The position numbers and the translations under genes were made by a program. A DNA stretch of 64,000 nucleotides. Origin: UBA2779 sp965232165. Lineage in GTDB: Bacteria > Spirochaetota > Spirochaetia > DSM-2461. The stretch is from contig CBDDOY010000001.1 of the NCBI GenBank assembly GCA_965232165.1, positions 1,984,001 to 2,048,000 of the forward strand, written 5' to 3'. Positions 1-8,992 of this stretch are shown one piece after another. Position 1 is the stretch's first letter; each line of letters opens with the position of its first letter. The notes under the pieces were generated by a model. That model was given only the letters and a program-made list of their open reading frames with translations, did not search any database and was not told the DNA's origin.

Positions 1-363
1 TCCCAAGGACTTGAAATGGCTCAGTAGACGGCCTGTGGCGCAGCCGATGTCCAGGATTCTGTTGATAGACGGCAGAGATGGAACTATGGTTTGAAAAAAG
101 GACGCGTCTTTTAGTCCCAGCAGCATGAGATGGAAGAAATTCTCCTCATTCGCTATCTCGTACTGGAAGTATTCCTCATCATATCTGGCCGCTAAGTCCC
201 TGGATATTGGACGGGGATTCTGCAAGACCAGCCCGCAGGGGCAGGTAACAAACCGGGTGCCTTGCTCTCTCCACCGTTCGGAGAATTGATTCCTCCCGCA
301 TAGAGGGCAATGGGCTGTTTCCTGTGTTTCGTGAATGGAAGGGGCCTTTGAATAGGTTTTCAT
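1..363 (-). CDS. Class I SAM-dependent methyltransferase, N-terminal part (cut by window edge)
   Basis: The first ~121 codons of a minus-strand gene lie here; the rest is beyond position 1. It starts at ATG 363. Residues ~19-45 carry a zinc-ribbon-like Cys pattern (CPLCG, then CPCG). Near residue 105 is the SAM-binding glycine motif LDIGCATGRLL. A zinc-ribbon followed by a Rossmann methyltransferase domain is a common layout for small-molecule or sugar methyltransferases, but the substrate cannot be told from this. The gene is separated by 10 bp from the upstream minus-strand gene and is probably cotranscribed with it. Confidence 0.8.
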   Translation of the reverse strand, partial: MKTYSKAPSIHETQETAHCPLCGRNQFSERWREQGTRFVTCPCGLVLQNPRPISRDLAARYDEEYFQYEIANEENFFHLMLLGLKDASFFQTIVPSLPSINRILDIGCATGRLLSHFKSLG

Positions 364-373
364 AAGGTGCCTG

Positions 374-1171
374 TCATTCGGCCTGGATGGTAAGATTCCA
401 CGACCTGATCTTGTTTCTGGCATTGCCCGTTCTCAGTTCCAGTGTCCCAGTACCGGGGCTGAATGTGATATTCCTCAGTACCAGCCTCCCTTTTTCATCA
501 TAGACCTGATTGTATGTGACCGGTGTCGGGGTTTTCATGACGACAATGTCATCTTTTTCCGAAAGAGATTCAAACCGTATGGAAACGAGATTCTCACCCG
601 CCCAGTAGAGCGATATTTCCATAGGAATTCTGCCTTCAATAGCCAAGGACCATTGACCGGCTATAAGGGTAAGGTCCTTGACAAGTTCCACCCTCCTGTT
701 GTCTTGCATGAAAAATACCTTGAACCCTGAAATAACCTCATCGTCTTCCCAGGATGGAAGCAGATACACAGGATTGACGATGCGTGAGCGCCGTGTGTCG
801 ACAATATGAAACGCCCAGCGCACATCATTCGCATAGCCCAGCCAATCACCCTGGATAACAGTTCTCTCAAGATTCGGACGGCCTTGCACTCCTTTGTAGA
901 AGGTGCGAAAACCATTCTCGTGCTCGACAGCAATCACCTGATCACCGGATATATTCGAGTCAAACGGCGCCGGTCCGGCCCAAATGACCTCACCGTCATC
1001 CCATGCAACGGCCCGCCGTTTCAATGCATCAAACTCCAGTCCCCGCCTGAAGTGGCCAGATGAAGGTTCTCCAAAGAATGCAAGAATTCGGCCTGGGTCG
1101 TCGGGCCATTGCTGGGCAATTAATTTGGTGAGGATAAGGATGCATGCGAGCAGGAAGGCGGTTTTTCTCAT
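374..1171 (-). CDS. Exported protein with degenerate M23/LytM-like domain
   Basis: Protein of 265 residues if started at ATG 1171, which gives a clean signal peptide (MRKTAFLLACILILTKLIAQ); a longer start at 1231 would overlap the divergent cdd gene. Early residues read like the opening of an M23 endopeptidase fold (PGRILAFFGEPSSGHFRRGLEF), and a later stretch (GDWLGYANDVRWAFHIVD, then NPVYLLP) resembles the C-terminal strand and loop of that fold. The second catalytic HxH is not visible, so it is probably a non-catalytic LytM-type protein acting in the periplasm. The family call rests on motif resemblance only. It is followed after 10 bp by the methyltransferase gene. Confidence 0.6.
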   Translation of the reverse strand: MRKTAFLLACILILTKLIAQQWPDDPGRILAFFGEPSSGHFRRGLEFDALKRRAVAWDDGEVIWAGPAPFDSNISGDQVIAVEHENGFRTFYKGVQGRPNLERTVIQGDWLGYANDVRWAFHIVDTRRSRIVNPVYLLPSWEDDEVISGFKVFFMQDNRRVELVKDLTLIAGQWSLAIEGRIPMEISLYWAGENLVSIRFESLSEKDDIVVMKTPTPVTYNQVYDEKGRLVLRNITFSPGTGTLELRTGNARNKIRSWNLTIQAE

Positions 1172-1220
1172 CTGTTCAATTTTATGATTATGGCATACTA
1201 TAAAGAAGAAGAGGAAGCGT

Positions 1221-1631
1221 ATGGATGCCAATGATTTGATGCAAAGTGCGAGAAATGCGGCCTTGAATGCCTATGCGCCATATTCGAGGTTTCGTGTCGG
1301 TGTGGCGTTAAGGCTGGAAAACGGAGAAATTGTGACGGGTGTCAATGTGGAAAACCGATCCTTTGGTCTCTCTAGCTGTGCGGAACGTTCGGCGATCAAT
1401 ACGATGATAGGCATGGGCAGACAGGGCATTACGGCCATCGCCATCGTCGGGTTAGATACCATATCTCCCCTGCCTCCTTGCGGCGCCTGCCGTCAGGTGC
1501 TCAGCGAATTCTGCCCGCCTCATACCCCTGTTTACTACGACGATGGCGCAGATGGGTACATCATCTCCAGTATCGGAGAATTGCTTCCCAGAGACTCTTT
1601 GCATGATTTATCCTGTAAAGAATATAAGTAG
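1221..1631 (+). CDS. cdd: Cytidine deaminase
   Basis: 136 residues, the usual length of the homotetrameric bacterial enzyme. It converts cytidine and deoxycytidine to uridine and deoxyuridine in pyrimidine salvage. The zinc site is complete: CAE at ~residue 53 (one ligand plus the catalytic Glu) and PCGAC at ~residue 88 (two more Cys ligands). The N-terminal substrate segment YAPYSRFRVGVAL is typical. A purine-rich ribosome site (gaagaggaag) precedes ATG 1221. It is transcribed divergently from the M23-like gene. Confidence 0.95.
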   Translation: MDANDLMQSARNAALNAYAPYSRFRVGVALRLENGEIVTGVNVENRSFGLSSCAERSAINTMIGMGRQGITAIAIVGLDTISPLPPCGACRQVLSEFCPPHTPVYYDDGADGYIISSIGELLPRDSLHDLSCKEYK

Positions 1632-1819
1632 CGCCCTGAAGCTTAGTGGTGTGAAAACAAACACATGCAGACACATATAGTTACGGAATGGGTTTTTTAG
1701 AGGTGCTCTCAACTATACTTTACACTCGTTACGCACGAGCCTTCTATGAAGCCGACGCTAAGGACTCCATCTGCGTCCATGGCGCAATCTGCGGATTTAA
1801 CCGGAAATTCATGAATTCG
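1632..1819. other. Intergenic gap with a repeat end
   Basis: This gap between cdd and the convergent minus-strand gene contains one isolated end (about 1690-1708) of the dispersed MITE-like repeat, with the core TTTTTTAGAGGTG. Nothing else is recognisable. Confidence 0.5.
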
Positions 1820-2701
1820 TCATGAGTAGGTCTTGGCTGATGGTTTGTCTTCCAAATGCTGTAGACGCTGTTTTCTTTCCTGATTCTTCTCATCCGCCTC
1901 CATCTTGTCTTTCCAAGTGTCGATTTTCTGCTTGAGGTCCATCGCTTCGTGTTGTCTGCCCAGGGTATACGCAAGGCGCCGCATCGCCGAGAGATACTGA
2001 ATGGCAATTCGAAAATCGTCTCTTCGTCCAGTGGAAACCTCATATTTTATACGATAACTGTCTGCCGACTCTTGCAGGAGTCTCCAGACAAGGTTGAAAT
2101 ACTCATTGCGTTCCCTATATTTATCTGCCCGCGGATCCAAGTCTTCGACGATCATCCTTAGATTCAAGATGTTCTTCGCCACGGTCGCCAGACGTCCGTC
2201 CAACTCAACTAGGGACCATTTCCACCGAGTGTTTTCACCAAAACCATCCCGGACTATGGCTATGGAAAAACCTAACTTCCTGACCAATTTATAGCGTTCA
2301 AATTCCGAGAAAGAAGGCACTGAGTCAAGAGAATCCTTGTATTCGCTAAATGGAACATCAATAAGATTTGTGAATACCTGTTCCATGTGTATCACGGCTT
2401 TGTAGCATGTTTTTCGAGCGTTATTGAGTGCGGTTTCATTCTTTATACCAAGCAATGATAATGAAATATGATTCATGGCGATATAGAGAGATATTACCGT
2501 AAGATTATCCGTTGAAAGCTCAAGAAGTTTATATGGGTCTTGCCGGTCTGCTTCGGCGAACGAAGCCTCGATGCGGGTCTCTTTATTTATGAGCTTGTCA
2601 ATAGAATCCTTATAAGGGGCAATGTGCTCCAAATACTGTCTTCTTGATTCATTGCTAATCTTTGCCACTACGAGTACCCATGGCCGATATATCGGTGCCA
2701 T
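1820..2701 (-). CDS. Conserved-looking protein of unknown function, downstream of recN
   Basis: I do not recognise this 293-residue protein. It has no signal peptide or membrane segment, is rich in charged residues and looks mostly helical, with a Lys/Glu-rich coiled-coil-like C terminus (residues ~255-285). The listed start (ATG 2701) lies 47 bp inside the end of recN. A GTG at 2668 would shorten the overlap to 14 bp. Neither start has a strong ribosome site, so the start is uncertain. Tight overlap suggests cotranscription with recN and nadK. Confidence 0.6.
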   Translation of the reverse strand: MAPIYRPWVLVVAKISNESRRQYLEHIAPYKDSIDKLINKETRIEASFAEADRQDPYKLLELSTDNLTVISLYIAMNHISLSLLGIKNETALNNARKTCYKAVIHMEQVFTNLIDVPFSEYKDSLDSVPSFSEFERYKLVRKLGFSIAIVRDGFGENTRWKWSLVELDGRLATVAKNILNLRMIVEDLDPRADKYRERNEYFNLVWRLLQESADSYRIKYEVSTGRRDDFRIAIQYLSAMRRLAYTLGRQHEAMDLKQKIDTWKDKMEADEKNQERKQRLQHLEDKPSAKTYS

Positions 2702-4385
2702 AACCCTGAGAGTTCAGCAATCTAAGTGCATGATCAAATGATGTCGAGTCTTCTTTGTCGCCTGCTAACATGCGCGCGACTTCCCGAACACGCGATACAC
2801 CTTCAATCGGGCTAACTTCTGTCACCGTACGCTCATTGATTATCCTTTTCATCACTTGGAAATGATTATTAGCGAAAACAGCAATAGTAGCAAGGTGTGT
2901 GATGCAGAAGATCTGCTTGCTTCTTGATAACTCGTATAAATGCTCACCCACCGACCGCGCAACCTCCCCGCCTATACCTGCGTCAACTTCATCAAAAATC
3001 ATTGTCAAAACAGGATCCGACTCGATGAGAACCGTTTTGAGCGCTAACATCACACGGGACAATTCTCCTCCGGAGGCCACAGTGCTTAGGGGCCGAAGCG
3101 GCTCACCCCGATTCGCCGAGAGGAGGAACTCAATGTCATCAATGCCGTAGGGACCCATCGCCGATTTCCCTTGTTCCCCGCGTTTGCTGCTCAATGAAAC
3201 GTCAAAATGTGCATCGGTCATGCCAAGAGATTCAAGATGTTCCTCAACTCTTTGCTGCAACAGCAATGCGGCCGATTTCCTTTCATGACTCAAAGCCTTT
3301 GCCTCGGAGATTAAATCTCTCTGAATCCTGTCCTTCGATTCTGAAAGCCCGTGGATTTCATCGTCCCGATGATCAAGCGTATTAAGTCGGCCCTCTGCCT
3401 GTTTGGCATAAGCCAGTATTTCGGCGACTGTGGCAGCGGTGTGCTTTTTTTCAAGTGCTTTGATTCTTGCCAGACGTTCATCAATTTGCTCCAGCTCGGC
3501 AGAATCGAATTCGGCTCCTTCCCGCCGCATACGGATTTCATTGACGATATCTTCGATTTCATAGAAGACGGTATCGAGTCTTTTCTTCAGATCTCCAAGA
3601 GTGGAATCGATTCTAAGGGCTTTATTTAATCCATCCGATGTCTTTCGCAGAAAAGCAACTGCGCCGTTACGGGACTCGGCACTTGTATTGAAGGCCCTTT
3701 CGAGATTAGCGGTCAATTCCTCGTGTCGAGAAAGAACCTTCTGTCTTTTTTCAAGTGCTTCTTCCTCTCCATGCTTGAGTTCCGCCGATTCGATTTCTTC
3801 TAACGCATGGCGCAGGAAACTGGCTTCTTGCAGCATCTGCTCCCTGTTAAGGCTTAATTCTTCAATGCGTTTGTCTAGTTTAGTCAACTCAGTGAATTTC
3901 TCTGTAAACCTACGCACCTTGTCCTCCAGTCCGGCAAATCGATCCAAGAGCCTTCGGTGAGTCGATATCTGGGATAATGATTGATGCTCGTGCTGGCCGT
4001 GCAGGTCTACTTGGAATGATGCTAACTCCGCCAATGCGACACGGGTAACGGGAACAGCCTGAATACTGGAAGTTCCCCGCCCGTTGACCCGCAATGTGCG
4101 CCGTATCAAAAGGCTGCCGTCTTCGGGATAGATGCCGTATTTGCTGCACCACTGCTGCAATGCCTCTGATTCGGGCGTATGGAGAACGGCCGTCACTTCA
4201 GCCTCTTCTACTCCTTGACGCACACTTTCACTCTTGCCCTTTCCGCCGAGAATGAGGGAAAGGGCGTCGATGAGAATGGACTTTCCCGCACCGGTTTCTC
4301 CCGTGAGAACATTGAACCCTGGGCCGAAATGAACCGAAACATCATCGATGAGGGCATAGTTTTTCACCCGTAGCTCCTCAAGCAT
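2655..4385 (-). CDS. recN: DNA repair protein RecN
   Basis: 576 residues, full family length. RecN is an SMC-like ATPase that joins DNA molecules during double-strand break repair. Visible features are the N-terminal Walker A (GETGAGKS, ~residue 29), a long coiled-coil middle (~150-370), the ABC signature (SGGELSRVMLALK, ~430) and Walker B (MIFDEVDAGIGG, ~465). The start overlaps the end of nadK by 8 bp, so the two are likely translationally coupled, an arrangement of nadK followed by recN that is common in bacteria. Confidence 0.95.
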   Translation of the reverse strand: MLEELRVKNYALIDDVSVHFGPGFNVLTGETGAGKSILIDALSLILGGKGKSESVRQGVEEAEVTAVLHTPESEALQQWCSKYGIYPEDGSLLIRRTLRVNGRGTSSIQAVPVTRVALAELASFQVDLHGQHEHQSLSQISTHRRLLDRFAGLEDKVRRFTEKFTELTKLDKRIEELSLNREQMLQEASFLRHALEEIESAELKHGEEEALEKRQKVLSRHEELTANLERAFNTSAESRNGAVAFLRKTSDGLNKALRIDSTLGDLKKRLDTVFYEIEDIVNEIRMRREGAEFDSAELEQIDERLARIKALEKKHTAATVAEILAYAKQAEGRLNTLDHRDDEIHGLSESKDRIQRDLISEAKALSHERKSAALLLQQRVEEHLESLGMTDAHFDVSLSSKRGEQGKSAMGPYGIDDIEFLLSANRGEPLRPLSTVASGGELSRVMLALKTVLIESDPVLTMIFDEVDAGIGGEVARSVGEHLYELSRSKQIFCITHLATIAVFANNHFQVMKRIINERTVTEVSPIEGVSRVREVARMLAGDKEDSTSFDHALRLLNSQGYGTDISAMGTRSGKD

Positions 4386-5226
4386 GCGGCCCTCCTGACC
4401 AGCCTAGTTTGGTTCGAATCACTTCATAGAAATTCCGGTGAGGGGATTTGATTATCCTCATTCCGCCTTGCCGTCCCACTATTTTCACCATGTCTTCTTC
4501 CTTTAATGGATATGATTCCTGTCCGTCAACGGTGAGCAGGAGCTGCGCTCTTTGCCCTGAGTCCACTGAAATCACGATTTCATCACTATCCGGCATCACC
4601 ATGGGACGCCAGGCCAAGGAGAATGGGCAAATAGGGGTAAGAACCAGTGCCGCCATGGGCGGCACCATAATCGGACCGCCGGCGGCCATGGAATAGGCCG
4701 TTGAACCCGTAGGGGTTGAGAGAATCATGCCGTCACCCAGGAAACGACCGGCAGGGAATCCCCCTGCCTGCATGGATAGACGGATGATTTTGCTTATTCC
4801 AGAGGTGGATACGACGGCGTCATTAATGCCGATAAACCGTTCTGCTATATCACCCTTATGCCATACCGATATATCAATTACCATGCGGTCTTCTACTCTC
4901 AGTCTTCCCGCCAGCCACAGTTCCAGGGACTCCGCCCACTCTTCCTGCTGCACCTCGGTAATAAAACCAAAGGTGCCTAAGTGAATTGGCAGAATGGGAA
5001 TGGGGTTCGCTGAAACCATTCTGGCACAGGTTAGAAATGTTCCATCACCGCCTAGGGAAACGGCAAATCGGGCTTCGGGGCGGGCATCTCCCTTATGGTA
5101 AGAACGTGCATCATAACCACAAGTCTCGATATTTCGCTTAGCCATCCAATCCTTCATTTCATCGAACAAAATGCATGCCGACTCAATGGAGCGATTATAA
5201 ACTATGAAAGCCTTGTCCTTCTTCAT
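4378..5226 (-). CDS. nadK: NAD kinase
   Basis: 282 residues. It phosphorylates NAD+ to NADP+ in the cytoplasm. The diagnostic GGDGT motif is at ~residue 59, an NDAVV segment follows (~133), and the glycine-rich TPTGSTAYSMAAGGP segment is at ~170. The short length and absence of an N-terminal extension match typical bacterial enzymes. It overlaps recN by 8 bp and sits 18 bp downstream of the aminotransferase-like gene, suggesting one minus-strand operon. Confidence 0.93.
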   Translation of the reverse strand: MKKDKAFIVYNRSIESACILFDEMKDWMAKRNIETCGYDARSYHKGDARPEARFAVSLGGDGTFLTCARMVSANPIPILPIHLGTFGFITEVQQEEWAESLELWLAGRLRVEDRMVIDISVWHKGDIAERFIGINDAVVSTSGISKIIRLSMQAGGFPAGRFLGDGMILSTPTGSTAYSMAAGGPIMVPPMAALVLTPICPFSLAWRPMVMPDSDEIVISVDSGQRAQLLLTVDGQESYPLKEEDMVKIVGRQGGMRIIKSPHRNFYEVIRTKLGWSGGPHA

Positions 5227-5244
5227 AGGGTTAATTCACCTATT

Positions 5245-6276
5245 TTAGGGCAATGTCGCCAGGACATTCATGATGAGTTGAACATTCTTTTTGCCCAATG
5301 CTGGATATAACGGAAACAAAATCGTACTGAGTGCCAAGGACTGAGCTTTGGGGCAAATCTCTCCAGTTTCGGGATATTCCTCTAAAAGCCTATTTGAAAA
5401 TGCAAGCAGAGTCTCCACTCCCTTCTTCCTGGCATAAGAGCGAATATCGTTTGCACCGCTGTCTGCGACAACGGGAAAAGAATATGCAACGGCTCTGTAT
5501 TCTTCGCTGCGGGGGCTGGACAGAGTTCGGTGCCGTCCTTTCTGTAATGACTGCTCATAGGATTTGAGCACAGTTTCACGTATCTCCAGGGCCTGCGGAT
5601 ATTCCCGATACTGCATGAGACCTAATGATGCATTGATGTCCGAAAGAAAGGCATCGATGCTCAAGTCCGCAGCCTTGGAATTGAGTTTCTTCAGATCAGA
5701 TTTATCCTTTGCGAGAATGACTGTCCCGCCGCCGGCGGTAGCAATTCCCTCGGGTTCCATGGGCAGGAGGATGAATTGTGCACCACTTCCCAGAGGGCCG
5801 TTGCCCTCCCTTGCACCTAAAGCCTCTCCGATATCGACGACGATGGGGATACCCGTATCACAGAATGCTTCCATATCGGGAATACGGCCTAGGGGGGCAT
5901 GAATGAAAAGAGCCTGGACATCCTTCATAGACACCTTATGCACCGATTCCGGTTCCAAACAGGCATCCTCTTCCTTAACATCTGCAAATACTGGGATCAC
6001 CCCTTGAGATTTCAATGCCTTCCCATAAGCGCTGGGCGCCAGGGGCGAGATCAATACACGGTTTCCCTTAGTGAGACCGAGGCTTCCCATGGCAATCTCT
6101 ATGGCTCTCGTATACTCACGCAGGACGATGCCTCCTTGAAACCTGTGTTCCCCAGCCACTGTATTGACCAGTTCCTCCGCCAAGGTTGCCGATCCAATCA
6201 CATCAGTAACGAGGCAAGAGAGTACTGAGTGCATATCACGTCTCTTTATAGATGGCTTAAAAACAGGAATTGACAT
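5245..6276 (-). CDS. DegT/DnrJ/EryC1-like PLP-fold protein lacking the usual lysine
   Basis: 343 residues with the layout of the DegT/DnrJ/ArnB sugar aminotransferase family: an N-terminal VFKPSIKRRDM segment, a cofactor-fold core (VLISPLAPSAYGKAL, then IPVFADVKEED), the VVDIGEALGA aspartate region, and a glycine-rich loop. Where active members carry the Schiff-base Lys before a TGEGG-like loop, this protein reads ILLPMEPEGIATAGGG with no Lys. It may therefore be a non-catalytic homologue, or use another residue. The partner is unknown. It is the first gene of the minus-strand cluster with nadK and recN. Confidence 0.6.
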   Translation of the reverse strand: MSIPVFKPSIKRRDMHSVLSCLVTDVIGSATLAEELVNTVAGEHRFQGGIVLREYTRAIEIAMGSLGLTKGNRVLISPLAPSAYGKALKSQGVIPVFADVKEEDACLEPESVHKVSMKDVQALFIHAPLGRIPDMEAFCDTGIPIVVDIGEALGAREGNGPLGSGAQFILLPMEPEGIATAGGGTVILAKDKSDLKKLNSKAADLSIDAFLSDINASLGLMQYREYPQALEIRETVLKSYEQSLQKGRHRTLSSPRSEEYRAVAYSFPVVADSGANDIRSYARKKGVETLLAFSNRLLEEYPETGEICPKAQSLALSTILFPLYPALGKKNVQLIMNVLATLP

Positions 6277-6580
6277 TGAGGCTCAATCTCCAAGTACGAG
6301 ATGTTTGGTATGACCATCCAAATCCTAACATAAATTCTCCGAAATCGATACAGTATTCTTAAGCATGATGGATGAATTGGCATAAATAGGGAAGCACTTC
6401 CCAAGAAAGGGCTTGCCATCAATGGCTATTCATGCCATATTGTCATCGCTGTAAACAAAACAGCCGGAGTCGATTGAAAGAGGCTCGAAACTCCAGGTGT
6501 GAATCTGAGAATAAGGGAAGGGCTGCGGTGGTAAATCATAGGATATCTACTGTAGTTCTCAAAAAAAATGAGGAGGGTTC
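6277..6580. other. Divergent intergenic region upstream of rpsB
   Basis: About 300 bp without a gene, between two divergent transcription units. It must contain the rpsB promoter and leader. I see no convincing -35/-10 pair and no repeat-family copy. The rpsB ribosome site AGGAGG at 6571-6576 is at its end. Confidence 0.5.
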
Positions 6581-8992
6581 GTGGCTGTTGTAACCATGAA
6601 AAACCTATTAGAGTCCGGTGTACATTTTGGGCATCAGACTCGGCGCTGGGATCCAAGAATGAAGAAATTCATCTTCGCACAAAGAAACGGGATCCATATT
6701 ATCGATCTACAGAAAACCATTGTTGCAATCAAAGACTCGTATGATTTGGTCCGGCAAGCGGTTATGAACGGCAAATCGATTCTGTTTGTCGGTACCAAGA
6801 AACAGGCTCAGGCTTCAATAAAACAAGAAGCCGAAAGATGCGATATGTTCTATGTGAATAATCGCTGGCTGGGAGGGATGTTAACCAATTTCAGCACGAT
6901 TAAGAAATCACTTCTGAGGCTCAAGAAGCTTGAGAAAATGGAAATTGATGGAACATTCGAGCAACTCACCAAGAAGGAAGTCGCCCGGCTTCTTAAGGAA
7001 AAAGGCCGATTAGAGAAAAACCTTGGCGGCATCAAGAATATGAATGAGCTTCCGGGGATCATGTTCGTCGTTGACACCCATACTGAAGCCATTGCGGTAG
7101 CCGAGGCGCGGCGGATGAGCATTCCCATTATTGCCGTGGTCGATACAAACTGCAATCCTGAAGGCATTGACTATCCCATTCCTGGAAATGACGATGCAAT
7201 CAGGGCCATCAGCCTTTTCACCCAAGTGATAGCCAATGCCGTTATTGAAGCCGACAATGAGCAGGGCCTGAAAGTTATCGAAACGCTTCAAGATGACACC
7301 GAGGAGTCAGCCTTTGGTGAATTGAGCGCAGACAAGGCCATGCAGAACGAGTTCGATGACCGAGTCGCCCGTATGGAAGCGATATCTGACGAACCGCTAC
7401 ACAGTAAGGCCAGTGATGCTGTGAGTGATGAATTGACCGATGCCGAGGTCAGGGCCGAAGCCGAGTTCAAGCCCGAAGCTAAGCCCGATACCGGAGCCAA
7501 GCCCAAGACCGAAACAGGGACCAAGCCCGATACCGGAGCCAAGGCTAAGACCGAAGTCGTGTCCAAGGCCGAAGTCAAGGCTAAGCCCGAAGTCAAGCCC
7601 AAGCCCGAAGTCAAGCCCAAGCCCGAAGCCGAACCCAAGGCCGAAGCCGAACCCAAGGCCGGAGCCAAGCCCAAGACCGAAGTCAAGCCCAAGACCGAAG
7701 CCAAGGCTAAGACCGAAGTCGTGTCCAAGGCCGAAGTCAAGGCTAAGCCCGAAGTCAAGCCCAAGCCCGAAGTCAAGCCCAAGGCCGAAGCCGAACCCAA
7801 GGCCGAAGCCGAACCCAAGGCCGGAGCCAAGCCCGATACCGAAGTCAGGGCTAAGACCGAAGTCAAGCCCAAGCCCGAAGCTAAGCCTAAAACCGAAGTC
7901 AAGCCCGATACCGAAGTCAAGGCTAAAACCGAAGTCAAGGCTAAGACCGGAGCCGAGCCCAAGACCGGAGCCGAGCCCAAGGCCGAAGCCAAGCCCAAGG
8001 CCGGAGCCAAGCCCGATACCGAAGTCGTGTCCAAGGCCGAAGTCAAGACTAAGGCCGGAGCCAAGCCCGATACCGAAGCCGAACCCAAGGCCGGAGCCAA
8101 GCCCGATACCGAAGTCAGGGCTAAGACCGAAGTCAAGCCCAAGCCCGGAGCCAAGCCCAAGCCCGGAGCCAAGCCCGATACCGAAGTCGTGTCCAAGGCC
8201 GAAGTCAAGACTAAGGCCGGAGCCAAGCCCGATACCGAAGCCGTGCCCAAGACCGGAGCCAAGCCCAAGACCGGAGCCGAGCCCAAGACCGAAGCCAAGC
8301 CCAAGCCCGGAGCCAAGCCCGATACCGAAGTCGTGTCCAAGGCCGGAGCCAAGCCCGATACCGAAGCCGTGCCCAAGACCGGAGCCAAGGCTAAGACCGA
8401 AACTAAGCCCAAGACCGAAGCCAAGCCCAAGCCCGGAGCCAAGCCCAAGCCCGGAGCCAAGCCCGATACCGAAGTCGTGTCCAAGGCCGAAGTCAAGACT
8501 AAGGCCGGAGCCAAGCCCGATACCGAAGCCGTGCCCAAGACCGGAGCCAAGTCCAAGGCCGGAGCCAAGCCCGATACCGAAGCCGAGCCCAAGACCGAAG
8601 CCAAGGCTAAGGCCGGAGCCAAGCCCGATACCGAAGCCGTGCCCAAGACCGGAGCCAAGGCTAAGACCGAGCCCGATAAGCCCAAGACCGAAGCCAAGCC
8701 CAAGCCCGGAGCCGAGCCCAAGGCCGGAGCCGAACCCAAGCCCGGAGCCAAGCCCGATACCGAAGTCGTGCCCAAGGCCGAAGCCAAGACTAAGGCCGGA
8801 GCCAAGCCCGATACCGAAGCCGAGCCCAAGACCGGAGCCAAGGCTAAGACCGGAGCTAAGCCCAAGACCGAAGCCAAGCCCAAGACCGGAGCCAAGGCCC
8901 AAGACCGGAGCCAAGCCCAAGACCGAAGCCAAGCCCAAGACCGGAGCCAGGCCCAAGCCCGGAGCCAAGCCCGATACCGAAGCCAAGCCTAA
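6581..8992 (+). CDS. rpsB: Ribosomal protein S2 with giant repetitive C-terminal tail
   Basis: Starts at GTG 6581 behind AGGAGG. Residues ~1-260 are an ordinary uS2 (VHFGHQTRRWDPRMK, NNRWLGGMLTNF, IPIIAVVDTNCNPEGIDYPIPGNDDA). From ~residue 288 the protein turns into a low-complexity tail of six-residue units such as EAKPKT, EVKPKP, GAKPDT, encoded by 18-bp repeats. S2 proteins are normally 230-300 residues; this frame gives 803. The last ~32 residues (AQDRSQ units) are out of phase because of a net +1 indel near 8897, and the stop at 8990-8992 lies only in that shifted frame. The tail continues in phase toward tsf if two indels are corrected. Confidence 0.85.
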   Translation: MAVVTMKNLLESGVHFGHQTRRWDPRMKKFIFAQRNGIHIIDLQKTIVAIKDSYDLVRQAVMNGKSILFVGTKKQAQASIKQEAERCDMFYVNNRWLGGMLTNFSTIKKSLLRLKKLEKMEIDGTFEQLTKKEVARLLKEKGRLEKNLGGIKNMNELPGIMFVVDTHTEAIAVAEARRMSIPIIAVVDTNCNPEGIDYPIPGNDDAIRAISLFTQVIANAVIEADNEQGLKVIETLQDDTEESAFGELSADKAMQNEFDDRVARMEAISDEPLHSKASDAVSDELTDAEVRAEAEFKPEAKPDTGAKPKTETGTKPDTGAKAKTEVVSKAEVKAKPEVKPKPEVKPKPEAEPKAEAEPKAGAKPKTEVKPKTEAKAKTEVVSKAEVKAKPEVKPKPEVKPKAEAEPKAEAEPKAGAKPDTEVRAKTEVKPKPEAKPKTEVKPDTEVKAKTEVKAKTGAEPKTGAEPKAEAKPKAGAKPDTEVVSKAEVKTKAGAKPDTEAEPKAGAKPDTEVRAKTEVKPKPGAKPKPGAKPDTEVVSKAEVKTKAGAKPDTEAVPKTGAKPKTGAEPKTEAKPKPGAKPDTEVVSKAGAKPDTEAVPKTGAKAKTETKPKTEAKPKPGAKPKPGAKPDTEVVSKAEVKTKAGAKPDTEAVPKTGAKSKAGAKPDTEAEPKTEAKAKAGAKPDTEAVPKTGAKAKTEPDKPKTEAKPKPGAEPKAGAEPKPGAKPDTEVVPKAEAKTKAGAKPDTEAEPKTGAKAKTGAKPKTEAKPKTGAKAQDRSQAQDRSQAQDRSQAQARSQARYRSQA

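Noticed and set aside
661..1187. Plus- and minus-strand small frames inside the M23-like gene
   Set aside because: Shadow frames without ribosome sites or recognisable products.
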